A DNA stretch of 64,000 bases, from assembly GCF_003148745.1 (NCBI RefSeq), contig NZ_QGGU01000006.1, positions 186,001 through 250,000 on the forward strand, written 5' to 3'. This DNA comes from Pleionea mediterranea (lineage in GTDB: Bacteria > Pseudomonadota > Gammaproteobacteria > Enterobacterales > Kangiellaceae). A program made the position numbers and the translations under genes. Each line of letters starts with the position of its first letter. Position 1 is the first letter of the stretch. The notes below the pieces were generated by a model. It was not told where the DNA came from. It worked only from the letters and a program-made list of their open reading frames with translations, and searched no databases. This document shows, one piece after another, positions 1 to 8,658 of the stretch.

Positions 1-19
1 TGAAAGCCTAGAACGAAAG

Positions 20-994
20 TTGAAAGATCTCGAAACTCGCTACTCGAAACTCGCCACTTCATCGTCCACAGGTGACAGTGATGAAATCGACTTGCGTGAG
101 CTGTGGCGAGCAATTTGGCAAGGTAAGTGGATTATAATTGGTGTGACTTTTCTATTTACTGCTGCTTCCGTAGTTTATGCTTTTACTTTACCTAATGAGT
201 ATAAATCCACAGCAATTTTAGCCCCTGCATCACAGAACAGCAGTGCTGGTGGATTGGCAAAGTTAGCTGGGCAGTTTGGTGGGTTAGCTTCATTGGCCGG
301 AATAAACCTCAGTGGGGCGGGGGGCGAAGATAAGTCTGTTATTGCTATGGAAATTATAAAAACCTGGGGGTTTTTAGAGGATTATATTCGCGAGAACAAT
401 ATTGAAGCAGAAGTTTTTGCTGCAAAGGGATGGGACCGAAAAACCAATAAAATTATTTTTGATGAAGGTATCTATGATACTGAAAGCAAAAAATGGGTAA
501 GGGAGGTTGCCTCGTCTAAAGGCGAAACTGCGATGCCAAACAGTTGGGAATTATACGAGAAATTTAAAGATCGAGTAAGAATAAGCCAAGATAAGAATTC
601 AGGTTTGGTTAAATTATCCGTAGAGTACTATTCTCCTTACATGGCGAAAGAGTGGGTTGATAAGTTAGTGTTAGCAATTAATGGTCATATACAAACACAA
701 GATAAAGCAGAAGCAAAAAAAAGCATTGAGTACTTAAATAAAAAAATCAACGAAACTAATATTGCTGGCATGCAAGCGGTCTTCTATCAACTTATTGAGG
801 AGCAAACAAAAACATTAATGTTAGCCGAAGTAAGTGATGAGTATGTTTTTAAAACAATAAGCCCAGCTAAAGTAGCAGAAGAAGAGTCGAAGCCTAAACG
901 AGCACTGATTTCTGTGCTTGGTACAATATTGGGTGGTTTGTTTGCCATGACTTTTGTTCTAATTTCTTACTTTCGAATTGACAAAAAGGAATAA
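20..994 (+). CDS. wzz: Wzz-type polysaccharide chain-length determinant (5' end uncertain)
   Basis: Inner-membrane polysaccharide co-polymerase that sets chain length of a Wzy-made polymer. The N-terminus shows the family signature DEIDLRELWRAIW, followed at once by a membrane segment (about residues 36-54). A long periplasmic coiled region comes next, then a Pro-containing SPAKVAEEESKPKR stretch leading into a second membrane segment and a short basic tail. At 324 residues it is within the Wzz range. The start is uncertain: TTG at 20 is possible, but the frame stays open to the left edge, so the gene may be 5'-truncated here. Codons just after the start lie in a CTCGAAACTCG-type repeat (29-59), so the first residues are repeat-derived or the start is misplaced. 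wecB follows after 3 bp, which supports one operon. Confidence 0.85.
   Translation: MKDLETRYSKLATSSSTGDSDEIDLRELWRAIWQGKWIIIGVTFLFTAASVVYAFTLPNEYKSTAILAPASQNSSAGGLAKLAGQFGGLASLAGINLSGAGGEDKSVIAMEIIKTWGFLEDYIRENNIEAEVFAAKGWDRKTNKIIFDEGIYDTESKKWVREVASSKGETAMPNSWELYEKFKDRVRISQDKNSGLVKLSVEYYSPYMAKEWVDKLVLAINGHIQTQDKAEAKKSIEYLNKKINETNIAGMQAVFYQLIEEQTKTLMLAEVSDEYVFKTISPAKVAEEESKPKRALISVLGTILGGLFAMTFVLISYFRIDKKE
29..59 (+). repeat. CTCGAAACTCG-type repeat, two direct units
   Basis: Two direct near-identical units of CTCGAAACTCGC plus TACT or CACT occur back to back. The same word, CTCGAAACTCG, recurs at 24984-24994 with degenerate inverted copies beside it (24935-24962). Here the repeat lies in frame with the Wzz protein and would encode part of its N-terminus. 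Confidence 0.6.
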
Positions 995-997
995 AAG

Positions 998-2116
998 TTG
1001 AAAAAGATATTAAGCGTATTTGGCACTCGTCCAGAAGCTATCAAAATGGCGCCTTTGGTACATACGTTGGCTGGCAGTGAGCATTTTGAGTCAAAAGTTT
1101 GCGTAACCGCTCAGCACCGCGAGATGTTGGATCAAGTCTTAGCGCTATTTGAAATAAAACCCGACTACGACCTAAATTTGATGAAAGCCGGACAAACTCT
1201 ACCAGAAGTAACCAGCCGGATTTTATTAGAGCTTACCCCCGTGTTGAAAGAATTTAAGCCAGATGTGGTGCTGGTGCACGGTGATACCGCGACCACCTTA
1301 GCGGCAAGTCTTGCTGCTTACTATGAACAAATAGCGGTAGGGCATGTGGAAGCAGGCTTACGTACAGGTAATATTTATAGCCCGTGGCCGGAAGAGGGAA
1401 ATCGGAAACTCACAGGTTCATTAACAAAGTACCACTTTGCGCCAACGCAAACTAGTAAAGATAATTTACTGGCGGAAAATTATCATTCCGAGGACATTCA
1501 TATTACTGGGAATACAGTGATCGATGCCTTGTTGATGATAAAAGATAAGCTTGAATCAGATACTGATTTACGGTCCACGCTCAATGCTCAGTTTCCATTT
1601 TTAAATGCGGATAAAAAGCTTATTTTGGTTACAGGACACCGTCGGGAAAGCTTTGGAGGCGGATTTGAACGTATTTGTGAGGCCTTGGTTGAGATTGCAA
1701 ATGCTCACCCCAATGTGCAAATAGTTTACCCGGTGCATTTAAACCCCAATGTTCAAGAGCCTGTAAATCGCATATTGGCTGGGGTTGAGAATATTCGCCT
1801 GATTGAGCCACAACAATATTTGCCCTTTGTATATTTAATGAACCGAGCGCATATTATTTTAACTGACTCAGGCGGTATTCAAGAGGAGGCGCCTAGCTTA
1901 GGTAAACCCGTGCTAGTGATGCGAGATACCACAGAGCGCCCCGAAGCGGTTAGCGCCGGAACCGTAAAGTTAGTGGGTACAGATAAAAAGGTGATCAGTG
2001 AATCACTCAATACCTTACTCACTGATCAGGTTGCGTATGATGAAATGAGCTTTGCACACAATCCTTATGGAGACGGTAAAGCGTGCAAACGCATTTGTGA
2101 TATTTTAGCTCAATAA
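998..2116 (+). CDS. wecB: UDP-N-acetylglucosamine 2-epimerase (non-hydrolysing)
   Basis: Interconverts UDP-GlcNAc and UDP-ManNAc in the cytoplasm. Visible family motifs: GTRPEAIK near the N-terminus (about 9-16), GDTATT (95-100), HVEAGLRTG (116-124), PEEGNR (131-136), GHRRESFG (213-220) and TDSGGIQEE (289-297). At 372 residues it is full length. The start is TTG at 998, 3 bp after the wzz stop; the GTRPEA motif sits where the family expects it. wecC lies 34 bp downstream, so the pair supplies UDP-ManNAcA to the polysaccharide. The identification is firm; whether the pathway feeds ECA or an O-antigen/capsule is inferred from the Wzx/Wzy neighbours. Confidence 0.96.
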   Translation: MKKILSVFGTRPEAIKMAPLVHTLAGSEHFESKVCVTAQHREMLDQVLALFEIKPDYDLNLMKAGQTLPEVTSRILLELTPVLKEFKPDVVLVHGDTATTLAASLAAYYEQIAVGHVEAGLRTGNIYSPWPEEGNRKLTGSLTKYHFAPTQTSKDNLLAENYHSEDIHITGNTVIDALLMIKDKLESDTDLRSTLNAQFPFLNADKKLILVTGHRRESFGGGFERICEALVEIANAHPNVQIVYPVHLNPNVQEPVNRILAGVENIRLIEPQQYLPFVYLMNRAHIILTDSGGIQEEAPSLGKPVLVMRDTTERPEAVSAGTVKLVGTDKKVISESLNTLLTDQVAYDEMSFAHNPYGDGKACKRICDILAQ

Positions 2117-2150
2117 GTTTTAACCAAAGTATAGGGTTTAGGGAATTTTG

Positions 2151-3410
2151 ATGTCATTTAATACAGTTTCAGTTGTCGGGCTTGGTTACATCGGGTTGCC
2201 GACTGCAGCGATGTTTGCCTCGCGGAAGAAAAACGTGATTGGTGTTGATGTAAATCAGCATGCGGTAGACACAATCAATCGTGGCGAAATTCATATTGTT
2301 GAGCCCGAACTTGATATGATTGTGCACGCTGCAGTGAATGAGGGCTATTTAAAAGCGGTCACTCAACCAGAGCCCGCCGATGCTTTTTTAATTGCGGTAC
2401 CCACACCTTTTAAAGATAGTAACAGCGATATTCCTGAGCCAGACCTGAGCTATATTGAAGCTGCAGCGAAGGCGATTGCGCCGGTGTTAAAGAAAGGCGA
2501 TTTAGTCATTCTTGAATCAACCTCGCCTGTAGGGGCAACTGAGCAAATGGCGAAGTGGATGGCCGTGGCGCGGAGGGATTTAAGTTTTCCACAACAAGTC
2601 GGTATTGAGGCCGACATTAATGTGGCGCACTGCCCAGAACGTGTATTGCCTGGTCATGTGGTACGAGAACTGGTAGAGAACGACCGCGTTATTGGTGGAA
2701 TGACAGAAAAGTGCTCTAAGCGAGCGATTGAGTTATATAAAGTTTTTGTTGAAGGGGAGTGTGTTGTCACTAATGCGCGTACTGCAGAAATGGCAAAGCT
2801 AACCGAAAACTCTTGCCGCGATGTACAAATTGCCTTTGCTAATGAACTTTCAATTATATGCGACAAATTAGATATTAATGTGTGGGAGCTAATTTCTCTA
2901 GCTAATCGTCACCCTCGTATTAATATTTTGCAACCTGGTCCGGGTGTTGGTGGCCACTGCATTGCCGTTGATCCTTGGTTCATAGTAAGTAACACACCAG
3001 AGCAAGCTAAAATTATACATACTGCTCGCCAGGTTAATGATGGTAAACCTAGGTGGGTTATTGATAAAGTAAAAATAGCAATTTCAGACTTTCTTCAGGC
3101 TAATCCCAAAAAGCGAGTCGAAGATGTGACGGTCGCATGTTTTGGTTTAGCATTTAAACCCGATATCGATGATCTTCGAGAGAGTCCAGCAATGGACATC
3201 ACTCAGCAAATCGCTTCGTTACACAAGGGAAAAGTGCTGGCGGTTGAGCCTAATATTCATAAAGTATCTAATCAGAATTTTGAACTGGCGACCTTTGAAC
3301 AAGCCCAGCAGGAAGCTGATATTGCTGTGTTGCTGGTAGACCACAAAGAATTTAAATCGTCAGGTAAGCCAGCGATTGCACATGTAGTAGACACAAAAGG
3401 AATTTGGTAG
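2151..3410 (+). CDS. wecC: UDP-N-acetyl-D-mannosamine dehydrogenase
   Basis: NAD-dependent four-electron oxidation of UDP-ManNAc to UDP-ManNAcA. The N-terminal Rossmann motif GLGYIGLPTA is at about residues 10-19. A central six-carbon dehydrogenase domain carries the catalytic Cys in GPGVGGHCIAVDPWF, and the C-terminal UDP-binding part carries FGLAFKPDIDDLRESPA. Length is about 419 residues, normal for the family. ATG at 2151 was chosen over the in-frame TTG three bases earlier; an AGGG-type ribosome site lies upstream. It sits between wecB and a heparinase-like gene. It is distinct from the UDP-glucose dehydrogenase at 20895, so the window encodes two separate UDP-uronate routes. Confidence 0.95.
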   Translation: MSFNTVSVVGLGYIGLPTAAMFASRKKNVIGVDVNQHAVDTINRGEIHIVEPELDMIVHAAVNEGYLKAVTQPEPADAFLIAVPTPFKDSNSDIPEPDLSYIEAAAKAIAPVLKKGDLVILESTSPVGATEQMAKWMAVARRDLSFPQQVGIEADINVAHCPERVLPGHVVRELVENDRVIGGMTEKCSKRAIELYKVFVEGECVVTNARTAEMAKLTENSCRDVQIAFANELSIICDKLDINVWELISLANRHPRINILQPGPGVGGHCIAVDPWFIVSNTPEQAKIIHTARQVNDGKPRWVIDKVKIAISDFLQANPKKRVEDVTVACFGLAFKPDIDDLRESPAMDITQQIASLHKGKVLAVEPNIHKVSNQNFELATFEQAQQEADIAVLLVDHKEFKSSGKPAIAHVVDTKGIW

Positions 3411-3422
3411 TAGAACGCCCTT

Positions 3423-5174
3423 GTGAATATTAATAAAGTCAAATATATACTAAAGAGGCTGTGTGAATCACCGCCTTCTTTTTTGATAAACAAAGCAAAG
3501 GTAGAGCTTAATAAAAAGCTTATCTATTCACAGAGTAGTCCGCTACTTAGGCATAAAGTGAGTAAATATTACGACCGGCTACAGGAGCATAATAGAGCCC
3601 CTTTAGTAATGCGCCTGTCGAACGAAAAGCTTGATTACTTAGCTCAAAGAGTTGAAAGCTATGACCATGGATATCCTTGCTTGGGCTATGGCTTAGTCGA
3701 TATTTATTCAAAAGGAACGTATTCAAAAGACTGCGTGCATAATTTTGACTGGTATACCAAGGAACTCTCTTTCGCCATAGATTTCATTAAGGCCGACACT
3801 TGTTGCGATATTAAAGTCCCATGGGAAAAGAGTCGTTTACAATGGTTAACTGAAATAGCGATCTTAGTTGCTCATGACAGGCTCCCTATAGAGGATGTGT
3901 ATACCCGTTTGACAAATTGGTCGAATGAAAATCCATTCCTTTATGGTGTGAACTGGATTAGCTCAATGGAGGTCGCTATTCGAGTTATGAATTTAGTAGT
4001 GATACTCCTGTTATTAGAAAAAGAGCAACACAAACAGCTTAACGACCTTTTGTTAAAGCTAATAGCAAGCCATAAGGCTTATTTAGAGCTTTACCCTGAA
4101 ATTAGTGACGTGCCTGGAAATCATTACCTCGCAACAGAGGCTGGAGTTGCTGCAATAATGTATGCGGCTGGGGAAAGTTATGAACCTCAGAGACTGCTAG
4201 CGTTATTTGAACAGCAGTTTCCAGATGGTGGCATGCACCTAGAGTTCAGCACTATTTATAACCGACTCTGTGTTGATATTGCATTAATAGCCTGTGCACT
4301 GCTTCCAGATGTTACATCAAATAAGCCACTCTCGGATAAACTATTGAGCATGATAGATAGCGTGAATATGTTATCGAGCTCAAAGGCGTTATTACCCATC
4401 TTCGGCGACTCGGATAGTGGTCAAGTGTTTAACTTCGGTCAGTCATCAAGAGAGGCAACCTTATACACATCAAATGTGCCTAGTTCCAAAGCTATTAGTA
4501 TTTTGAGTGAGCTTGTCCGGAGTCTAAACCCTGACGTTTGGCAACTAGTGGAGTCTCATCAAACAAAAAGCGAAACCTCATTTTCGTTATATCCATATTA
4601 TGTTATGGAAAATAATACTTACAAAGTGATAGTCAGGTATGGGGGAGCAGGTTTAGCTGGCAGAGCACCTCATGACCATGATGATGTAATGTCTTTTTGG
4701 ACTTTTAAAAACGGAGCTGACTTGATTGTTGAGCGCGGTTGCGCTCCCTATACTTCAGATTTTAATTATCGCGAGCAATTAATATCTTATGATTCTCATA
4801 ATCAACTTAGAAGAAAAACAGAAAAAGCCCGCTTGACACATGGCTCTGTTTTTCCAATAGCACCGGTCGGGGAGTCTGAAATAACTGCGAATGGCTTGAA
4901 GGTAGAATTAAAAAATGGAGTCCATAGACGAAAGTTAATGTTAACTGATAATGGTCTTTTAATAACGGATATTTGGTTCTCAGATGAAAAGTGTGCATCG
5001 GTATTTTATCCAGTAGACTCTGCTGAATTTGATATAAAGTTTCAAAAAGGCTTGCTTTCTGATAGTTGTAAGAAGGATAAGTTTTTTACAGAGTATGGTG
5101 CTCTATATACTGAAATTAAGAGACTATATTTCGAGCTTGATTCTAAAGGTGAGTACCAAATTGAGTTCTCATAG
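3423..5174 (+). CDS. Heparinase II/III-fold protein, first copy (alginate-lyase-like)
   Basis: Large polysaccharide lyase-fold protein of 583 residues. The N-terminal alpha/alpha-toroid half shows NWISSMEVAIR (about 177-187), PGNHYLATE with the candidate catalytic Asn-His (N233-H234) and FSTIYNR with a Tyr (Y279). The C-terminal beta-sandwich half carries HDHDDVMSF (417-425), the His/Asp cluster of heparinase II/III C-domains. Residues expected in active lyases therefore all appear present. No signal peptide or membrane segment is visible, so it is probably cytoplasmic, which is odd for a lyase. The start is GTG, 12 bp after wecC; the 3' end overlaps the polymerase gene. A second copy lies at 11960. 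Substrate is unknown; a role in biosynthesis or editing of the exported polymer is inferred from context. Confidence 0.85.
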   Translation: MNINKVKYILKRLCESPPSFLINKAKVELNKKLIYSQSSPLLRHKVSKYYDRLQEHNRAPLVMRLSNEKLDYLAQRVESYDHGYPCLGYGLVDIYSKGTYSKDCVHNFDWYTKELSFAIDFIKADTCCDIKVPWEKSRLQWLTEIAILVAHDRLPIEDVYTRLTNWSNENPFLYGVNWISSMEVAIRVMNLVVILLLLEKEQHKQLNDLLLKLIASHKAYLELYPEISDVPGNHYLATEAGVAAIMYAAGESYEPQRLLALFEQQFPDGGMHLEFSTIYNRLCVDIALIACALLPDVTSNKPLSDKLLSMIDSVNMLSSSKALLPIFGDSDSGQVFNFGQSSREATLYTSNVPSSKAISILSELVRSLNPDVWQLVESHQTKSETSFSLYPYYVMENNTYKVIVRYGGAGLAGRAPHDHDDVMSFWTFKNGADLIVERGCAPYTSDFNYREQLISYDSHNQLRRKTEKARLTHGSVFPIAPVGESEITANGLKVELKNGVHRRKLMLTDNGLLITDIWFSDEKCASVFYPVDSAEFDIKFQKGLLSDSCKKDKFFTEYGALYTEIKRLYFELDSKGEYQIEFS

Positions 5175-6435
5175 CGAGTATTTTTTAGTTGCTTTGCTAC
5201 TACTACTATTCTTTTCAGCGCTTACAATCGGCATTGCAATTTTTAACAAGACGAAAAGTAATGGGCTTCACTTATATGATGCATATATATCCGGTCTAGT
5301 CATATATACTGTTGGGTGCATTTTTCTTTTGATTGATGGCTTCAATGATGATGAGATTTTTTTGCTCTCCTTATCAGTATTTTTGTTTTTGTCGTCTTAT
5401 TTTTTTTGGATAATAAATCGACTTTCTATGCGGGTCGGGCTGAGTATAGAACAGGTACGTAATATCCAAACCAAAAATAAATTTTTTCTTGTTTTATCTG
5501 TTTCTTTTGTGATTGTTATTAATTTAATTTTTATTTACTTCGTATATGAACGTATCATCAAAGGACATTTTTCTGGAGCTTTTGCGCTATTGGATATAAG
5601 GAAAACAATTTCATCCGGAGAGGCAGGCTATTTTTATCCCGGAATAATCAAGCAGGTCAGAGATATATTTGCCCCTGCTTTAATCGTATGGCTCTATCTT
5701 TATTACTATGGAAAATATCGAGCTTTAACTCTTGTATTAGTCGCAGGACTTATTCTGATTGCAATGATCTTTGGTGGGCAGCGCATGCCTGTTTTAGTTT
5801 TATTTTTGGCCGTTCTTATATCTATTTTCATTAAGAAAAAGGCTGAGGGAGCCTACATATCTAAAGTCAAGATATTTTTCTTTTCTCTCATTCCATTAGT
5901 TCTCATATTCTGTCTTAATGTACTTTTGGGAAGAGCTGGCGAAGGTGAAGGGATTTTTGAATCTTTTTTCAATCTGGTTCTAAACCTTTTAACAAGAGTT
6001 TTTGCAACAGTACCACAAGAAAACCTGCATGTTCTGCCATACTTATCTAGTCTCGATATCCCAGCTTTTTCATTGTGGCTCTCTGACTTATCTATATTGC
6101 TACCTGGTACTCAAGCGGCATTCTCAAATGAGCTCCATTCGTATTTAGGGGGGTCAAAACAAGGGAATGCTGTTTTGGGTGCGCCTGTTGATGTATTTGT
6201 AAATGCTGGTTATATAGGTCTAGTCGCCGTACCTGCCTTGGTTTTTGTGGTGCTCAAGTATTTAAATGATATTTTACTTTATAAGAGTAACCCTTTTTCT
6301 ATAGCATTGTTTATCGTGGTTTTTTGTTATTTACCATTTTGCTACTCTCTCTATCTGTTTTTATTAAATGGTGGGTTATTACTGTGTTTATATGGTATCT
6401 ACAATGTTCTCGTTCCAAGGAAGAGAAGTGGCTAA
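5161..6435 (+). CDS. wzy: Wzy-like oligosaccharide repeat unit polymerase
   Basis: Very hydrophobic inner-membrane protein of about 424 residues with roughly ten predicted membrane segments, low in charge. The conserved-looking elements are GGQRMPVLVLF in a mid-protein helix and VNAGYIGL near the C-terminus, as in the oligosaccharide repeat unit polymerase family. It would join lipid-linked repeat units on the periplasmic side. The start is a judgement: TTG at 5161 has AAGGTGAG seven bases upstream; GTG at 5149 is the alternative, and the open frame reaches to 5095. The gene overlaps the upstream heparinase-like gene by 14 bp and the flippase gene by 8 bp. Base composition is clearly AT-rich, usual for wzy. 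The symbol is by role, not by close sequence match. Confidence 0.75.
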   Translation: MSSHSEYFLVALLLLLFFSALTIGIAIFNKTKSNGLHLYDAYISGLVIYTVGCIFLLIDGFNDDEIFLLSLSVFLFLSSYFFWIINRLSMRVGLSIEQVRNIQTKNKFFLVLSVSFVIVINLIFIYFVYERIIKGHFSGAFALLDIRKTISSGEAGYFYPGIIKQVRDIFAPALIVWLYLYYYGKYRALTLVLVAGLILIAMIFGGQRMPVLVLFLAVLISIFIKKKAEGAYISKVKIFFFSLIPLVLIFCLNVLLGRAGEGEGIFESFFNLVLNLLTRVFATVPQENLHVLPYLSSLDIPAFSLWLSDLSILLPGTQAAFSNELHSYLGGSKQGNAVLGAPVDVFVNAGYIGLVAVPALVFVVLKYLNDILLYKSNPFSIALFIVVFCYLPFCYSLYLFLLNGGLLLCLYGIYNVLVPRKRSG

Positions 6436-7570
6436 AATATATTCTTTCTTGGGGCTGATATTAACTTCATTTCTAACTATTGGTGTTATTCAGTTTACAG
6501 CAATTAGTGATTTTGCTCTGGCCGCAGGATTGTCTCGCTTTTTCGCCATTGCAACGATAATTTTTTCCTTTTTGTATTTGGGCCAGCGGCAATTTATAAA
6601 CATTCATGGACATGTTGTATCTGAGCAAGATGACTTTTTGTTCCGTGGTGTTAATGTGTTGCTGTCTTCGATAATCTGTATCTTGGCCTTTGAAGTTGTC
6701 GGTGCAGGGGTAGAGTTGGCTATTTTGATCATTGGCTTTAAGGTGTCAGAAGCAATAGTTGATTATTTGTTTGGCTTTTTAAATTATAAGTATGGTTTTG
6801 CGAAAGGTAGTTTTTTGTTTTTTAAAAGCTCAATACTTAGAGTGTCTATAATTTTACTTTTTTTGATAATGGGTTTGGCTATATATGACTTTGATTTACA
6901 GAGTTCGGTTTCCTTATCTGCACCGATAATACTAGCTTACTCGATAGTTTACTTTTTTGTTTCGCTTAAACAGCTTTCTAAACAGCCATGGAGTTTTGAC
7001 TACAAGAAGACAGTAGTTACATTACTCCCATACTCAATTTCTGCAAGTGTTTGCGCATTTTTACTGCTATCTCCTAGGTGGCTAGTATCACCTGATACTC
7101 CAGGTGGCGAGGAGTTCCTTGTCGCTTTTTCGTTAGTGCCAGTGTTTGGCGTAGCTTTAAATACATTGTTTGCTTCGTATATTGGCCTTGCTAGAATAGA
7201 TGTTAAGAAAGCATACCTGAAGCTATTGATAACAGCTTCGATACTTTGCCTCTTACTGTTTCTTTCTACGCCTATCCAAGCTTACATATACAGTATTGTA
7301 TATGGGTTAAATGAAGTTGAGGCGAATACATTTGCTCGCGCGGTCAATGTCGGTTGTCTATTTTTTTCAGCGGTATTGTTCGCTAATTTTTTTAAATTTA
7401 AACAGCCGATTTATGAGGCGTATTGTTATTTGTTAGGTATCTCGATGTTGTACTTAATTACTTTTCTAGGGGGAGGAAACATAATGGCAATTGTTGTCTC
7501 ATCGCTATCGATTCTGTTGTTTTCAACCCTGTCATTAAAGGTAAGAAATGAAACGTATCATATTTCTTAG
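6428..7570 (+). CDS. wzx: Wzx-like polysaccharide flippase
   Basis: Polytopic membrane protein of about 380 residues with around ten to twelve hydrophobic segments separated by short basic loops, the pattern of MOP-superfamily repeat-unit flippases. It would move undecaprenyl-PP-linked repeat units to the periplasm. GTG at 6428 was chosen because AAGGA lies six bases upstream; using it gives an 8 bp overlap with the polymerase gene. The open frame extends back to 6368 but without a ribosome site. It overlaps the next gene by 23 bp. It is somewhat shorter than typical Wzx (about 420-480 residues), and no single diagnostic motif exists, so the assignment rests on topology and place between wzy and a glycosyltransferase. 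Confidence 0.7.
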   Translation: MAKIYSFLGLILTSFLTIGVIQFTAISDFALAAGLSRFFAIATIIFSFLYLGQRQFINIHGHVVSEQDDFLFRGVNVLLSSIICILAFEVVGAGVELAILIIGFKVSEAIVDYLFGFLNYKYGFAKGSFLFFKSSILRVSIILLFLIMGLAIYDFDLQSSVSLSAPIILAYSIVYFFVSLKQLSKQPWSFDYKKTVVTLLPYSISASVCAFLLLSPRWLVSPDTPGGEEFLVAFSLVPVFGVALNTLFASYIGLARIDVKKAYLKLLITASILCLLLFLSTPIQAYIYSIVYGLNEVEANTFARAVNVGCLFFSAVLFANFFKFKQPIYEAYCYLLGISMLYLITFLGGGNIMAIVVSSLSILLFSTLSLKVRNETYHIS

Positions 7571-8657
7571 AACTTCTAGTAAGCCGATACCTCGGGTAAA
7601 GCGAGTCGCTCACGTTGCTAACGAATTAGGCTACGAAACTCTTTTTGTTGGTGCTTACAGGGATGGAAATTTAAAACGTAAAGACGTATGGGATGGTCTC
7701 GAAGTTGAACGAGTCGGAAAGTTTTACCCGATGCTCAATGGAGTTGGGTTGATGACCTATCTTAAGGGGGTGGTCTCATATAATCGAGGTGCATTTAAGC
7801 TACTCAAAGATAAAAAGCCTGATGTTATACACTTTTCTGACGTAGAGTCATTTTTTGCGGTTTTTTTCTATCGAATCTTTAGTAAAGTATCAACTCTATA
7901 TAATATCCATGATAATTTTGGTCAAAGATACCCGCTCCCTAAGTTAGTGAATCAGTTGCTAAATATATTCGAGGGGCTGATTGTAAGGTTTACGACTGCA
8001 ACTATGGTTCCTGAGCAGTTTAGGGCTGATGCCTTACCTAAGTTTTGTAGGTCGAAAATTCAAGTAGTTAGAAACACACCTGTTGATCCTGGGGCGTCTC
8101 CGCACGCGGGTTTTGAGGATGATAAGATAAAGCTTGTTTTTGCAGGTTGGCTCGATGAAGGTCGAGGTATAGATACTCTACTAGAGCTAGCAGAAATGGA
8201 ACCGCGAGTAGAGTTACACGTTGCCGGCGAAGGCAGTAAAGAGTTGATAGAAAGATTAGAGTCAAAGAGAAACTGTAAATATTATGGCTTCTTAGATCAC
8301 GAGCAGGTACTCTCTCTTACGAGAGAATGTGATTTTGTTTTCGCTCACTATAGCCCACATCGCACTATCAATATTTATGCTGCGCCAAATAAATTAGCGG
8401 AGTCATTGGCTGTTTCAAGACCAGTAATTATCAATAGTGAAGCGTTAGTATCTAAGCCTGTTCAATGTAAGTCGTGTGGTATAGTCACAGATTATGGGGA
8501 TGTTCGAGAGTTACACAAGAATATTTTAGCTCTAGTTGCTAATTATGATGCGTACATAAGTGCTTGTAAAAAGGCTCGAGAGCTTTTTGAAGAAGAGTAC
8601 AGTTGGGAATCCGTCAAAGAAAGTACAGTCGCTGTTTTTAAGAAAATTGAGAATTAA
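7548..8657 (+). CDS. Family 4 glycosyltransferase
   Basis: Cytoplasmic GT-B fold transferase of 369 residues that adds a sugar to the lipid-linked repeat unit; donor and acceptor are unknown. The C-terminal donor-binding half shows FAGWLDEGRGIDTLLE, HVAGEG and the acidic/Ser region near NKLAESLAVSRPVI, where family 4 enzymes place the E-x7-E motif. The N-terminal half (residues 1-170) is the variable acceptor side, with VIHFSDVES in the usual DVIH position. ATG at 7548 is preceded by AAAGG. It overlaps wzx by 23 bp and ends one base before the next gene, so it belongs to the same tightly packed transcript. Confidence 0.85.
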   Translation: MKRIIFLRTSSKPIPRVKRVAHVANELGYETLFVGAYRDGNLKRKDVWDGLEVERVGKFYPMLNGVGLMTYLKGVVSYNRGAFKLLKDKKPDVIHFSDVESFFAVFFYRIFSKVSTLYNIHDNFGQRYPLPKLVNQLLNIFEGLIVRFTTATMVPEQFRADALPKFCRSKIQVVRNTPVDPGASPHAGFEDDKIKLVFAGWLDEGRGIDTLLELAEMEPRVELHVAGEGSKELIERLESKRNCKYYGFLDHEQVLSLTRECDFVFAHYSPHRTINIYAAPNKLAESLAVSRPVIINSEALVSKPVQCKSCGIVTDYGDVRELHKNILALVANYDAYISACKKARELFEEEYSWESVKESTVAVFKKIEN

Positions 8658-8658
8658 A

